In this document: piece by piece, positions 51,681 to 60,840 of the stretch | Layout of the letters: the number at the start of each line of letters is the position of its first letter | How positions within the stretch are numbered: position 1 is the stretch's first letter | Assembly (NCBI RefSeq): GCF_000812965.1 | Contig: NZ_JSYN01000002.1 | Coordinates: 62,001-126,000, forward strand | From: Pedobacter kyungheensis | Lineage (GTDB): Bacteria; Bacteroidota; Bacteroidia; Sphingobacteriales; Sphingobacteriaceae | Length of the DNA stretch: 64,000 bases | Reading direction: 5' to 3' | Notes under the pieces: generated by a model | The model's input: the letters and a program-made list of their open reading frames with translations, nothing else | Databases searched by the model: none | Told to the model about the DNA's origin: nothing | Position numbers and translations under genes: made by a program

Positions 51681-52133
51681 TTAGCCTTGTGTTGGCGGGT
51701 TAGAAACCACCGGAGCTTTATCTTTTCTGTGCTGACCCATTCCTTTTCTCATTTTTCCTGCTTTTTCTTTGGCTTCTGCACGGAAAGCATCCATTTTGGT
51801 TTTTTGATCGGCAGTTAACACCGCATCTATTTTAGCTTTTTGTGCATCCATAGCTGCTTTGCGATCTTTCATTTTACCTTTCATATCGCCCTTGTCTGCA
51901 TTTCTCCAGGTATCCATGGTTTTTGCATTTTCCAGTTGGATGGCATAAATTTTCGACTTCTGATCGGCAGTTAAGCTCAGCTCTTTTTCCATTTTGGCTG
52001 TTACTTTTTCCGCACGCTGTTCAGCTGTCATTTTAGGCATTTGTCTTCTGGCCCTTTTTGTAGTGTCTTGTTGAGCAAATGCAGCTGTTAGACCCATCAC
52101 TGCAATTGCTATTGTTAAAATTGCTCTTTTCAT
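51681..52133 (-). CDS. small periplasmic Spy/CpxP-like protein
   Basis: A 150-aa protein with a signal peptide (MKRAILTIAIAVMGLTAAFAQ). The mature part is helical and charged and carries the LTXXQ pattern twice (LTADQKSKI and LTADQKTKM, about 55 and 110), like Spy/CpxP chaperone-like proteins. A methionine/glycine/basic C-terminal tail follows. It may bind misfolded proteins or metal, but the role is unproved. Confidence 0.75.
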   Translation of the reverse strand: MKRAILTIAIAVMGLTAAFAQQDTTKRARRQMPKMTAEQRAEKVTAKMEKELSLTADQKSKIYAIQLENAKTMDTWRNADKGDMKGKMKDRKAAMDAQKAKIDAVLTADQKTKMDAFRAEAKEKAGKMRKGMGQHRKDKAPVVSNPPTQG

Positions 52134-52212
52134 GTTTAATTTTTTTATGTGTTTGTTAAATCAATAGATATAAAAAAAGGTAAACGGTTTAATCGGAGCC
52201 TGTTAAAAAATG

Positions 52213-52989
52213 TTAATTCTTATTCAATTGCGAAATTGATTTCTGCATTTGGGCCATCATTTGGGTTAAGGTTTCCATTGTTGGATCTGGTGCAGGTTCC
52301 GGTAATGCAGTAGAAATATAGGCTTTTGCTTTCCAGATTTCTAAAATATCTTCTGCGGCAATGGTATAAGCATCGTACACCTTATTGTCGGAAATTAATT
52401 TCAGGTCTTTGTTCTCTTTAAAACGGTTACCGGCTCTTTTATATACTACGCCTTCATTTTTGCTGATAATGACATAGGTTTCACCTGTTTTTACTTCGTT
52501 CCAGTTATCTAAATATTCGCCGATAATTACGCTGCCTGGCTGCACAGGTAACATACTATCGCCCATAATTTCGAAAGCACGGAAAGTACCTTGTCTTAAA
52601 GCAGGTATAGGCAACTGGAATTTAGGCAGGTCGCTGATATATTGTGGATCTGAAAAACCATTCAGGTAACCAGCGCTTGCTTTAACGGGTACTAATTCTA
52701 TATTCTCGCGGTCGTGCTGATCGACAGAAATACTTAGTACCCTCAGGTTAGAACCCTGGCTTTTTGGCTTCGGTTTCCAGCTGTCCGATATTTTTTCATT
52801 GATGAATTCGTCAATGGTTAAGTCAAAATATTCTGCTATTTTTTTTAGTAATTCATATTTAGGCTCAGCACGGTCTTCCTCGTAGGCGCCGATTAAAGAT
52901 CTTTTGATTTCCATAATATCAGCGAAATTTTGCTGTGTATGGCCTTTTTTCTTCCTGAGGTACTTTAAATTATTTGAAATATTTGACAT
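52213..52989 (-). CDS. LexA-like repressor with XRE helix-turn-helix and S24 peptidase domain
   Basis: The 258-aa protein has an N-terminal XRE-type helix-turn-helix (about 7-62, LRKKKGHTQQNFADIMEIKR) and a C-terminal S24 domain. The residues for autocleavage are all present: a likely Ala106-Gly107 scissile bond (ASAGYL), Ser145 (GDSMLP) and Lys184 (VVYKRAG). Spacing of 39 and 39 residues is like LexA/UmuD (35 and 37). It should repress until cleaved after DNA damage. It is divergent from a GIY-YIG-like gene, with operators between. No other phage gene is near. Confidence 0.9.
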   Translation of the reverse strand: MSNISNNLKYLRKKKGHTQQNFADIMEIKRSLIGAYEEDRAEPKYELLKKIAEYFDLTIDEFINEKISDSWKPKPKSQGSNLRVLSISVDQHDRENIELVPVKASAGYLNGFSDPQYISDLPKFQLPIPALRQGTFRAFEIMGDSMLPVQPGSVIIGEYLDNWNEVKTGETYVIISKNEGVVYKRAGNRFKENKDLKLISDNKVYDAYTIAAEDILEIWKAKAYISTALPEPAPDPTMETLTQMMAQMQKSISQLNKN

Positions 52990-53015
52990 AAAAATAAATT
53001 TTAAAATAAATTTGG

Positions 53016-53038
53016 AATTACTAAAATAGTTAGTAATT
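53016..53038. promoter_or_regulatory. palindromic operator of the S24 repressor, site 1
   Basis: Arms AATTACTAA and TTAGTAATT, nine perfect pairs, spaced by AATAG, 27 bases upstream of the repressor start codon. TTAGTAAT occurs again alone at 53053-53060. Confidence 0.65.
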
Positions 53039-53085
53039 TTATGCTCATAAAGTTAGTAATATTATTTTGAATTGCAAGAAGATAT

Positions 53086-53100
53086 ACTAAATAGTTTAGT
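53086..53100. promoter_or_regulatory. palindromic operator, site 2
   Basis: ACTAAATAGTTTAGT, a perfect palindrome, shares the ACTAA/TTAGT half-site with site 1. It lies 23 bases before the GIY-YIG-like gene. The three sites lie within 85 bases of a 133-base divergent gap. Confidence 0.6.
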
Positions 53101-53122
53101 TTTAATTTTTAAATACAAGATC

Positions 53123-53473
53123 ATGAAAAAGTTTGTTTATATCGTTACCGACAGAAATCGCACCAGTATGCACGTAGGCATGAGTTCTGATTTGATTAAG
53201 ACATTGGATTTCTACAAACAGATGCCAAACTTATTCTTTGATAATGGAATGCAATTAACCCGTTTAGTTTATTTTGAAGAGTTTAAATCTGAAGCCCAGG
53301 CTTTAGCCCGTTTTAAAACCATTAGCAGATTTACCCGCATGCAAAAGGAACGTTTGGTGCGCTCATGTAATCCTGATTGGATTGATTTAACCATCGGGCT
53401 TGATTTTGAAAACATCCTTTTACACCGCAACATCACCAACCAGGTGAAGTTATCATTCAATAGCTTATCTTAA
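53123..53473 (+). CDS. degenerate GIY-YIG family protein
   Basis: From the ATG at 53123 the product is 116 aa, starting MKKFVYIVTDRNRTSMHVGM. The VYI...HVGMSSDL pattern and the 30-residue helix after it resemble the GIY-YIG nuclease fold, but the second Tyr is His and the usual catalytic Arg after SSDL is missing (IKTL), so it may not cut DNA. An apparent earlier start (TTG at 53072) would remove the operator from the promoter and is rejected. It is probably repressed by the divergent S24 protein. Confidence 0.7.
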   Translation: MKKFVYIVTDRNRTSMHVGMSSDLIKTLDFYKQMPNLFFDNGMQLTRLVYFEEFKSEAQALARFKTISRFTRMQKERLVRSCNPDWIDLTIGLDFENILLHRNITNQVKLSFNSLS

Positions 53474-53490
53474 CAAAAACATACCCTACA

Positions 53491-53524
53491 AAAAAAAGCG
53501 ATCAGTTACCCGATCGCTTTTTTT
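53491..53524. terminator. bidirectional terminator
   Basis: Stem AAAAAAAGCGATC with GATCGCTTTTTTT around AGTTACCC. It serves the GIY-YIG-like gene and, by symmetry, the convergent gene at 53548. Confidence 0.85.
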
Positions 53525-53547
53525 ATGCCAATGATTTTTGACTATGA

Positions 53548-56500
53548 TTACCAGCCTGGTGCAAAGGTTAAACCAAATACACCAGCTTTAACATCTTTAC
53601 GCTGAAAAGGAATGGCGTAATAAGGTTCTAATACAAAATAACCAAAAACGTTTACCCGTAACGATACACCAACACTTAATGCAGGCACACGCTCATTGGT
53701 GGTTTGGTATGAACCAATAACAGCTCCGCTATCATCTTTTACAGGAACATCGGTATAAGTGGGCTCACTTTTAAAAACCACTTTAGTATCGTTTGTCCAG
53801 GCTACGCCGGCATCAAAGAAAAGGTTTAAATCAGAGAATAAAAATTTAGAAGGAACCGCTGCCAGTTTTTTAGGTCCGGTAAAAGGTAAACGTACTTCGA
53901 AGTTAACTACAGCGATTTTACTTCCGCTTAGCTGGTTAATATCAAAAGATTCTGAAGCTCTTGCTGATGTTGTTTTGTAAATCGAGTTAGATTCGTAACC
54001 CCTGATGAGGTATGGATAACCCAGGTACATTGGGTAAAGTTTATCAGCATCTTTACCGATTCTTAACGTATTATAACTTCTTACGGCAAAGGTAACCGGT
54101 TTAGCTCTCCAATATTTGCGTAAATCGGCAGTTACACCAGCAAAATTGTAAGTACCTAAAAACTTCTCTCCACTTACGCGATACCTGAAACCATCAAGCG
54201 GGGCTGTTAATCCAAAAATGGAATTGTCGCCTACAAAACCTGCGTTTAACTGGAACAGGGTAAAGGCATTAAACGGAATACCATAATCTAAGGATGCCTG
54301 TTCGTTTGATATTTTTGTACGGTCAGATCCTACAAAAAATCCGTTAGGGTTGTAGTAATTGCTGTAGCGGTCTACACGATAGCTGTAATGCGAAAAGGCA
54401 CCTCCGAGCTCAAAACGATGAATTTTGCTAAAAGGATAGGCACCAAAAACCTGTATCTGATCTTCGAATGTTCTGATGATATCGGTACGGTAATTAATGG
54501 CATCAGTTGTTTGATTGGTACCGGTAGGCACTTTTTCAAAGCCGTAAGAACTAAAACCAGAAACGTAAGGGATGTGCGAAACAGCAACTCCCCAGTTAAT
54601 TCTGCTTTTTTGATTAATATAACCTACTAAACCTCCAAAATCATAAATTTCTCCGTTTACCGAAAGGTTGGCAATAATCTGGTTGGTACCCAATATATCG
54701 CTAAACATACCTACTATACCTCCCGAAACACCAGTTCCGAAACGGCTGGTAGATACGCCAACTCCGCTGTTTGCCAGATAATCTAACCTGAATTTCGGTC
54801 TGTAAGGAACTACTTTCATTGAATCGGCCACCGTTTTTTCGAAACGATCGAAATTGTTCAGGTTTGAATTAATGATGTTTACACCAATGTTTTCCATCGG
54901 CGGTAAAATCGCTGCATCGAAATTTTCTTCCTGATTGCCAATGCGTTTGGCTTTAAAGCTGCTCAACTTCGCATTATAAAGCGTGTAGCGTTGATAACGG
55001 TAATAACTGTAAACAATATCATCGGTTGCCGATACCGAAATGGCCGGCGAAAATTCGGTGATGCCACTGATTCCGGTAAAGTAATCAGTTAACTGGTCTA
55101 CAGTATTATCGGCAAAGTTGTATTTGTATAAATTCCTGAAACCATCTCTGTTTGATAAGAAATAGATGTTCTGGCTGTTTGAAGAGAATTGTGCATTCAG
55201 GTTATTAGCGCCCGGAAATACATTCAGATTGGTAACCGTTTTGGCTGCAATATCGTAAACAGCCAGATTGATTGGAAGCACTGCATTTACTGTATTGGCC
55301 TGAATGGCGGCGCGATCTGATGAAAATACCAATTTTTTACCGTCAGGAGAGTAGCTCGGTGCGTAATCAGAATAAACATCATCGGTAATTTGGGTAACTG
55401 TTTTGGTATCCAGATTATAAGAGAAGATGTCGCTCTGGCCTTCAACCATACCAGAGAATGCCACATCCTTTCCGTTAGGTGCCCAGGTTAAATTACCAAA
55501 TTGCTGTACTTTGCCCATGGCTGTTTGCGATACGGTAGAGCCGGTTGCTACATCTACAACCATCATCTGGTTTTTACCATGACTGAAAATACTAAAGGCA
55601 AACTGTTTACTGTCTGGCGACCATGCTCCGGCCGATTCTATAAAGTTGAAATCATCAATGTGGCCATTAGAAATCTGACTGGTTAATTTTCTGATAATCC
55701 TGCCGGTTTTGGCATCTGCAAGGAACAAATCGATACCGAAGAGATCTTTTTCCGACATAAAAGCCAGGTATTTACCATCGGGGCTCAAGGCAGGGGCAAC
55801 GTTCATGTTCCCGGCATTTTTATTGTCGATAATTTTGGTTCCGGTAATTTTAATCTGCGAGCTGTCAGCCTTTAACATTGGCTTGTAGTGTGCATCAATT
55901 GAGTTTTTCCACAAACCTGATAAGGTTTTGTCATCGTAACCAAAAGTATATTTAATGGCATTCTCGTAACCATATTTTGCTGTGTTCTTAAATAGCGGAA
56001 CAATTGTGGTATCGCCATACTGTGAACCAATGTAGGTCCAGAAAGCCTGGCCATAACGGTACGGAAAGTATTTATTGGAGTTGGTTAAGTCTTTTAATGA
56101 AGGAATATCGCGGTTTAACATGGCATCGCGCATCCACATCGAAGTAAAGGCATCTTTTTTACCGATTGAAAGGTACTCGGCCATCCCTTCAACCATCCAA
56201 AGTGGCGTTTGACCCACATTTTCGAGACTGATTGAATCTTTTTCCAGTAAAATATGATATTGAAAAGCGTGTACCAACTCGTGACCTAGAACGTGTCTGG
56301 TTTGACTGTTCAGCTCCATAACCGGCATAATTACACGGTTTTTTAAAGCTTCGGTAACCCCGCCGGTACCAATTCCAATTTCTCCATTTAATGCGGTAGT
56401 TTGTTGAAAATCAGGATGGTTGTTGTATAAAATAATTGGGTTTTTCTTTAAGAAAGTATCTCTGAAAACCTCCTGATGCATTTTATACCAGGTTTCTGCA

Positions 56501-56700
56501 TCTTGCGAGAAACGTTTCAGGAGCTTTGGGTTTTTAATGTAGTAGTAAATTTCGAAGTGCGGGGTTTGCAAAACCTCAAAATCCAGTTTTTTATATCTGA
56601 CCTTATTTTGGCCAAAATACTGGGCTTTAACAGAAAGTGAAAGAATAAGCAGGAGCGATAGTACAGCATATCGCTTTAATAAAGTAGAGCCTATTTTCAT
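53548..56700 (-). CDS. multidomain outer-membrane protein: gluzincin protease, propeller and barrel
   Basis: The 1050-aa protein has a signal peptide (about 1-26). Residues 30-230 are a gluzincin-like zinc-protease domain with HELVH at 140-144 and the second-ligand Glu at 171 (MVEGMAEY). WD40/PD40-type repeats follow at about 285-580, with recurrent SPDGK and LTSQ/ITDD phrases as in TolB. The last 400 residues are beta-rich and end in FAPGW, like an Omp85/surface-antigen barrel (LPFTGPKKLA near 955). Such three-part proteins are known in Bacteroidota as putative peptidases, but no function is established. Confidence 0.8.
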   Translation of the reverse strand: MKIGSTLLKRYAVLSLLLILSLSVKAQYFGQNKVRYKKLDFEVLQTPHFEIYYYIKNPKLLKRFSQDAETWYKMHQEVFRDTFLKKNPIILYNNHPDFQQTTALNGEIGIGTGGVTEALKNRVIMPVMELNSQTRHVLGHELVHAFQYHILLEKDSISLENVGQTPLWMVEGMAEYLSIGKKDAFTSMWMRDAMLNRDIPSLKDLTNSNKYFPYRYGQAFWTYIGSQYGDTTIVPLFKNTAKYGYENAIKYTFGYDDKTLSGLWKNSIDAHYKPMLKADSSQIKITGTKIIDNKNAGNMNVAPALSPDGKYLAFMSEKDLFGIDLFLADAKTGRIIRKLTSQISNGHIDDFNFIESAGAWSPDSKQFAFSIFSHGKNQMMVVDVATGSTVSQTAMGKVQQFGNLTWAPNGKDVAFSGMVEGQSDIFSYNLDTKTVTQITDDVYSDYAPSYSPDGKKLVFSSDRAAIQANTVNAVLPINLAVYDIAAKTVTNLNVFPGANNLNAQFSSNSQNIYFLSNRDGFRNLYKYNFADNTVDQLTDYFTGISGITEFSPAISVSATDDIVYSYYRYQRYTLYNAKLSSFKAKRIGNQEENFDAAILPPMENIGVNIINSNLNNFDRFEKTVADSMKVVPYRPKFRLDYLANSGVGVSTSRFGTGVSGGIVGMFSDILGTNQIIANLSVNGEIYDFGGLVGYINQKSRINWGVAVSHIPYVSGFSSYGFEKVPTGTNQTTDAINYRTDIIRTFEDQIQVFGAYPFSKIHRFELGGAFSHYSYRVDRYSNYYNPNGFFVGSDRTKISNEQASLDYGIPFNAFTLFQLNAGFVGDNSIFGLTAPLDGFRYRVSGEKFLGTYNFAGVTADLRKYWRAKPVTFAVRSYNTLRIGKDADKLYPMYLGYPYLIRGYESNSIYKTTSARASESFDINQLSGSKIAVVNFEVRLPFTGPKKLAAVPSKFLFSDLNLFFDAGVAWTNDTKVVFKSEPTYTDVPVKDDSGAVIGSYQTTNERVPALSVGVSLRVNVFGYFVLEPYYAIPFQRKDVKAGVFGLTFAPGW

Positions 56701-56817
56701 ACGTGTAGTTTTAGTATCGATGTTCAGTAATTTACGAAAATGGAATGGTATGAGATTCGAAAAATAAAAATAGCAATTGTTTAAAAGACTATTTAAATTT
56801 TAACATTTTTTTAAAGT

Positions 56818-56853
56818 TTTTCGGCTAACCAATTGCTTTTGGTTAGCCGAAAA
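56818..56853 (-). terminator. terminator of the penicillin-binding protein gene
   Basis: Perfect 15-bp arms TTTTCGGCTAACCAA and TTGGTTAGCCGAAAA around a six-base loop, 20 bases after the PBP stop. Confidence 0.8.
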
Positions 56854-56872
56854 TTTATATGGGGAAATTCCC

Positions 56873-59326
56873 TTAGTTGTTGTTATTATTCTCGTTCTTT
56901 TTCTTTTCACGCTCTTCCTGGCGTTGCTTTCTTCTCAGTTCGCGTTCTTCCTTTTTGGTTAAAGGTACGGTTGCGGCAGGTGGGGTTTGAACTGGTTCTT
57001 GTTTCTTTTCCTCTTTTTTCACCTCAGGTTCAACTACCACAGGGGTTGCCGTTTCAGGTGTTTCGGGAACTGCAAAATCAGTCGAATCAACCACTACGCT
57101 GTCGGTTGAAGTAGTGTCTCTAACAATTTGCGGGCTAGGGCAGTTGTAGGTGCGGGTAATATCAACTGTGGCTTTAGGGAAAGCACCGTAAGTATATCCA
57201 GTGGATGGATCGAGGTAAACTTTTTCCATAAATTTGGCAAAAATAGGTAAGGCCGTTCTCGAGCCTTCTCCCTGTTCGCCATTTTTAAAGTGTGCAGTAC
57301 GTTCATCACAACCTACCCAAACACCAGTTACCAAATCTTTGGTTAAGCCCATGTACCAGGCATCAACATAATCAGATGAAGTTCCGGTTTTACCACCAAT
57401 CTGGTTGTTTTTCTTAAACAGGTTTGGCCATTCCCAAAGGGCCTGAGAAGTTCCTCCGGGTTCTTCCATTCCCCCACGGAACATGTAGGTCATTAACCAG
57501 GCTATTTCTTCGCTTAAAACCCTTTTGGTTTTTGGCTTAAATTCGTCAATTAAGTTGTTATCCTGATCGGTAATTTTTTCAACTAAAATTGGCTCGGTTC
57601 TCACGCCTTTATTCATGAAAGTAGCATAAGCCTTTACCATTTCGTAAACCGTAACATCATTTGAGCCTAAGCTTACCGAAGGCACTGATTCTAAATGACT
57701 ATCGATACCACATTCGTGCGCATATTTTACCACGTTATCCCAGCCAACCTTTTCGGTAACCTGTGCGGTAATGGTATTTACCGATCTGGCCATGGCCCAT
57801 CTTAAACTCATTTCGCGGTAAGTAACGCTGTAATCGGCATTTTTAGGTTCCCAGTATTTGGTTTGTCCTTTGTCCTGGTAGGCAATTTTAACTGGTTTAT
57901 CGGTAAACTTGTCGCAAGGGCTCATACCTTGTTCTAAAGCTGTAAGGTAGGCGAAAGGTTTAAAAGTTGATCCGGCCTGACGTTTGGCCTGGTTTACGTG
58001 ATCGTATTTGAAAAATTTATGATCGATGCCGCCTACCCAAACTTTAATTTTTCCGCTGGCAGGTTCCATGGTCATCATACCGGTATTCATGATTTTTCCA
58101 TAATAGCGGATCGAATCTAAGGTAGAAAACAAGGTATCACGGTCGCCTTTGTAGGTGAAAATCTGCATCCTTTTCTTTTTATTGAAATAGGCCAGTACAG
58201 AATCAGGATTATTTGGAAATTTCTTTTGTAAAAGTGCATAGACAGGCAGATTTTTCATTGCCCTATCCGGATAATCTACTTTTTGCTTTTCAGAATCGTA
58301 CCACGGATCTTCGTTACCCCACACACTGTAAAACCTGCGCTGTAAAATCCGCATTTGGTCTGCAACGGCTTCTTCAGCGTACTTTTGAAGTTTAGAATCG
58401 ATGGTCGTATAGATTTTTAAACCATCTTCGTATAAATCGTAACCGTTATCGGTACACCATTTTTCGAGATATTTGGCCACGGCAGCCCTTAAATAAGAAT
58501 CGCCATCGCTGCCATCCTGCATTTTACCTTCTTTGAGTTTAATGGGTTCTTTAGCTAGCTGGATTAAACTGTCTTTGCTCAGGTAATTGTATTTGTTCAT
58601 CTGGGCGAGTACCACATTTCTTCTCTCCAGTGCTTTTGCCGGGTTTTTAGTTGGATTGTATAGCGTAGTTCCTTTTAGCATACCAACCAGCATCGCCGCA
58701 TCAGTTGTGCTTAGGTCTTTAGCTTCTTTATCGAAATAAATCCTGCTGGCTGTTTTTATGCCATAAGTATTGTTACCGAAAGAAACGGTATTGAGGTACA
58801 TTGTAATGATGTCGTTCTTCGAATAATTAGATTCGAGCTTTACAGCTGTCATCCATTCCTTTAATTTTACAATCAAAGTACGCACCAGCGGTATTTTTAC
58901 CAATAAACCCTGCGATTTGTTGTAACGCGTACGGTACAGGTTTTTGGCCAGCTGTTGTGTAATGGTACTGGCTCCGCCATCTTTACCTAAGCCAACAACT
59001 GCACGCCCCACGGCCTGCACATCAATTCCCCAATGTTTGTAAAAACGTACATCTTCTGTTGCCACGAGTGCATGTATTACACCTGGTGCAATTTCTTCGT
59101 AATTTACCGGGGTTCTGTTCTCTTTAAAGTATCTGCCAATTAATTTTCCGTCGGCAGTATAAAGCTCTGAACCCACACGTAGGGTGGGCGCTTTGATGTC
59201 GCGTACACTGGGAGAATAGCCAAACAGCCACAAAAAATTAAGTTGGAGCGCAGAAAAGAAAATTATTACAAAAAATAAAACTATGGAAGAATAACGTAAG
59301 TACTTGTTTTTTATCTCTTTAAACAT
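56873..59326 (-). CDS. mrcA: penicillin-binding protein 1A (transglycosylase/transpeptidase)
   Basis: The 817-aa bifunctional peptidoglycan synthase has an N-terminal membrane anchor (about 12-35), a GT51 transglycosylase domain (about 60-235, with ATEDVRFYKHWGID and ASTITQQLAKNLYR) and a transpeptidase domain (about 420-690: STFK in AGSTFKPFAYL, SVN and KTGTSSDYVDAW). The last 80 residues are low-complexity proline/glutamate/lysine and end in a run of Asn, an unusual tail. The name mrcA/ponA is by domain order. Confidence 0.93.
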   Translation of the reverse strand: MFKEIKNKYLRYSSIVLFFVIIFFSALQLNFLWLFGYSPSVRDIKAPTLRVGSELYTADGKLIGRYFKENRTPVNYEEIAPGVIHALVATEDVRFYKHWGIDVQAVGRAVVGLGKDGGASTITQQLAKNLYRTRYNKSQGLLVKIPLVRTLIVKLKEWMTAVKLESNYSKNDIITMYLNTVSFGNNTYGIKTASRIYFDKEAKDLSTTDAAMLVGMLKGTTLYNPTKNPAKALERRNVVLAQMNKYNYLSKDSLIQLAKEPIKLKEGKMQDGSDGDSYLRAAVAKYLEKWCTDNGYDLYEDGLKIYTTIDSKLQKYAEEAVADQMRILQRRFYSVWGNEDPWYDSEKQKVDYPDRAMKNLPVYALLQKKFPNNPDSVLAYFNKKKRMQIFTYKGDRDTLFSTLDSIRYYGKIMNTGMMTMEPASGKIKVWVGGIDHKFFKYDHVNQAKRQAGSTFKPFAYLTALEQGMSPCDKFTDKPVKIAYQDKGQTKYWEPKNADYSVTYREMSLRWAMARSVNTITAQVTEKVGWDNVVKYAHECGIDSHLESVPSVSLGSNDVTVYEMVKAYATFMNKGVRTEPILVEKITDQDNNLIDEFKPKTKRVLSEEIAWLMTYMFRGGMEEPGGTSQALWEWPNLFKKNNQIGGKTGTSSDYVDAWYMGLTKDLVTGVWVGCDERTAHFKNGEQGEGSRTALPIFAKFMEKVYLDPSTGYTYGAFPKATVDITRTYNCPSPQIVRDTTSTDSVVVDSTDFAVPETPETATPVVVEPEVKKEEKKQEPVQTPPAATVPLTKKEERELRRKQRQEEREKKKNENNNNN

Positions 59327-59469
59327 ATTGGTTAAGATGATCTTATAGTAAATGCTAAGGCGCTAAATATAAAAAAACTCTGTATGCAAATTAACGTATT
59401 TAATTTACTTATTTTTTAGTTCTATATTTAAATTATTGATGCACCTGTTTATTTAAAATACGTATAGGT

Positions 59470-60348
59470 ATGAAAAACGAATTTAAGGGATTAATTGTAC
59501 AAGGAGACAAGAAATTTTCATTAAAAAATCATAAAACCGACTTCACCGGAGGCTACAATAAGGAAAAAGCGAAGGATGCTTTGGTAAATTCGAAAATAGA
59601 ATTAAGCCATTTACAGGAAAAATTATATGCTGCAGGAAAACATTCGGTTCTGATTATTTTTCAGGCCATGGATGCAGCCGGAAAAGACAGCGCGATAGAA
59701 CACGTAATGAGTGGATTAAACCCACAGGGTTGCCAGGTGTACAGTTTTAAAGTGCCTACTACAGAAGAATACCAGCACGATTTTTTGTGGCGGCATTATA
59801 AGGCTTTACCAGAACGTGGCCGTATCGGAATCCACAACCGTTCGCATTACGAAAATGTACTGGTGTGTAAAGTACACCCAGAATATGTTTTAAGCGAGGA
59901 TATTCCGGGGATTACCGATGTGAAAAAGATCAATAAAGATTTTTGGAAACAACGCTATCAAAGCATTAGAAATTTTGAACAACATTTAACGGCCAACGGT
60001 ACCGTGATTCTGAAATTCTTTTTAAATGTAAGCAAGGATGAGCAGAAGCAGCGCTTTTTGGATCGGATAGAAGACCCTACCAAAAACTGGAAATTCTCTT
60101 CGGGCGATATTAAAGAAAGGGCATTGTGGGATAAATACATGGAAGCTTACGAGGACGCCATAAATGAGACCAGTACTGCTGAATCGCCATGGCATGTTAT
60201 TCCGGCCGATAAAAAATGGTTTGCACGTTTGGCCATCAGCGAAATTATTGAAGACAGATTGAAAAACCTGGACTTAAAATTTCCGGTATTGGGAGAGGAA
60301 GAAAACTTAAAACTTACTGAAACGAAAAATGCTTTATTAGCGGAATAA
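59470..60348 (+). CDS. polyphosphate kinase 2 family protein
   Basis: A 292-aa protein of the PPK2 family, which transfers phosphate between polyphosphate and nucleotides. The Walker A-like loop is MDAAGKDSAIEHVMSG (about 67-82), the Walker B-like DRS-type motif is IHNRSHYE (about 118-125), and an RFLDRIEDPTKNWKFSSGD segment at about 197-215 is typical. Single-domain length fits class I or III. It is a third polyphosphate enzyme after ppk1-ppx. Preferred nucleotide (GDP, ADP or AMP) cannot be told. Confidence 0.93.
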   Translation: MKNEFKGLIVQGDKKFSLKNHKTDFTGGYNKEKAKDALVNSKIELSHLQEKLYAAGKHSVLIIFQAMDAAGKDSAIEHVMSGLNPQGCQVYSFKVPTTEEYQHDFLWRHYKALPERGRIGIHNRSHYENVLVCKVHPEYVLSEDIPGITDVKKINKDFWKQRYQSIRNFEQHLTANGTVILKFFLNVSKDEQKQRFLDRIEDPTKNWKFSSGDIKERALWDKYMEAYEDAINETSTAESPWHVIPADKKWFARLAISEIIEDRLKNLDLKFPVLGEEENLKLTETKNALLAE

Positions 60349-60351
60349 AAT

Positions 60352-60735
60352 AAAAAAATGCAGGTCTATAAGCCGGGTTCTGTGTCTCGGTTGCCCAAGA
60401 TTTCTATCATTTATCCACTATAAACGTTGCCGTTTATCTCTAACGACCTACCCACTAACATCGGACGGGCAGCCCTACGTGCGTTAGCCTATTTGGTCTT
60501 TCAACTCCCGGGGTTTACAATCCGCTGCAGTCGCCTGCAGCGCTCGTGCGCTCTTACCACACGTTTTCACCCTTACCCCGACCTAAGCCAGGGCGGTATA
60601 TTTTCTGTTGCACTAATCCGTAATTCAGGTTTTCATTCCTGAACCCCTTTCCGTTAGAAAGCGAGATGCCCTGCGTTGCCCGGACTTTCCTCTCTCCCGG
60701 TAAACCGGGACAGCGATAGAACAACCTGCATTTTG
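60352..60735 (-). ncRNA. rnpB: RNase P RNA, bacterial class A
   Basis: Read on the minus strand, the conserved GAGGAAAGTCCGGGC lies at 60678-60692, near the 5' end, and AACCCGGCTTATAGACCTGC at 60360-60379, near the 3' end. The end helix P1 pairs ACCTGCA (60724-60730) with TGCAGGT (60359-60365). Total size about 380 nt is right for class A. It processes the 5' end of tRNA precursors with the RnpA protein. A T-rich stretch at the 3' end acts as terminator; the PPK2 stop codon is only a few bases away, convergent. Confidence 0.95.
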
Positions 60736-60840
60736 CGCAAAGATGTGGTTTTTTAGGCAGAAAGGAGCAATGAAGTAGAAGTTTTTGTATTTACAGCTGA
60801 TCTTTCCAGATTTCGGTTTCCCACCTCGCCATACGAACAC

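Noticed and set aside
52213..53473. Prophage remnant
   Set aside because: A S24 repressor can mark a phage, but no integrase, capsid, terminase or lysis gene was seen; the neighbours are ordinary chromosomal genes.
60427..60642. Open frame of 71 codons on the plus strand
   Set aside because: It lies wholly inside the RNase P RNA gene, whose conserved sequences explain this region.
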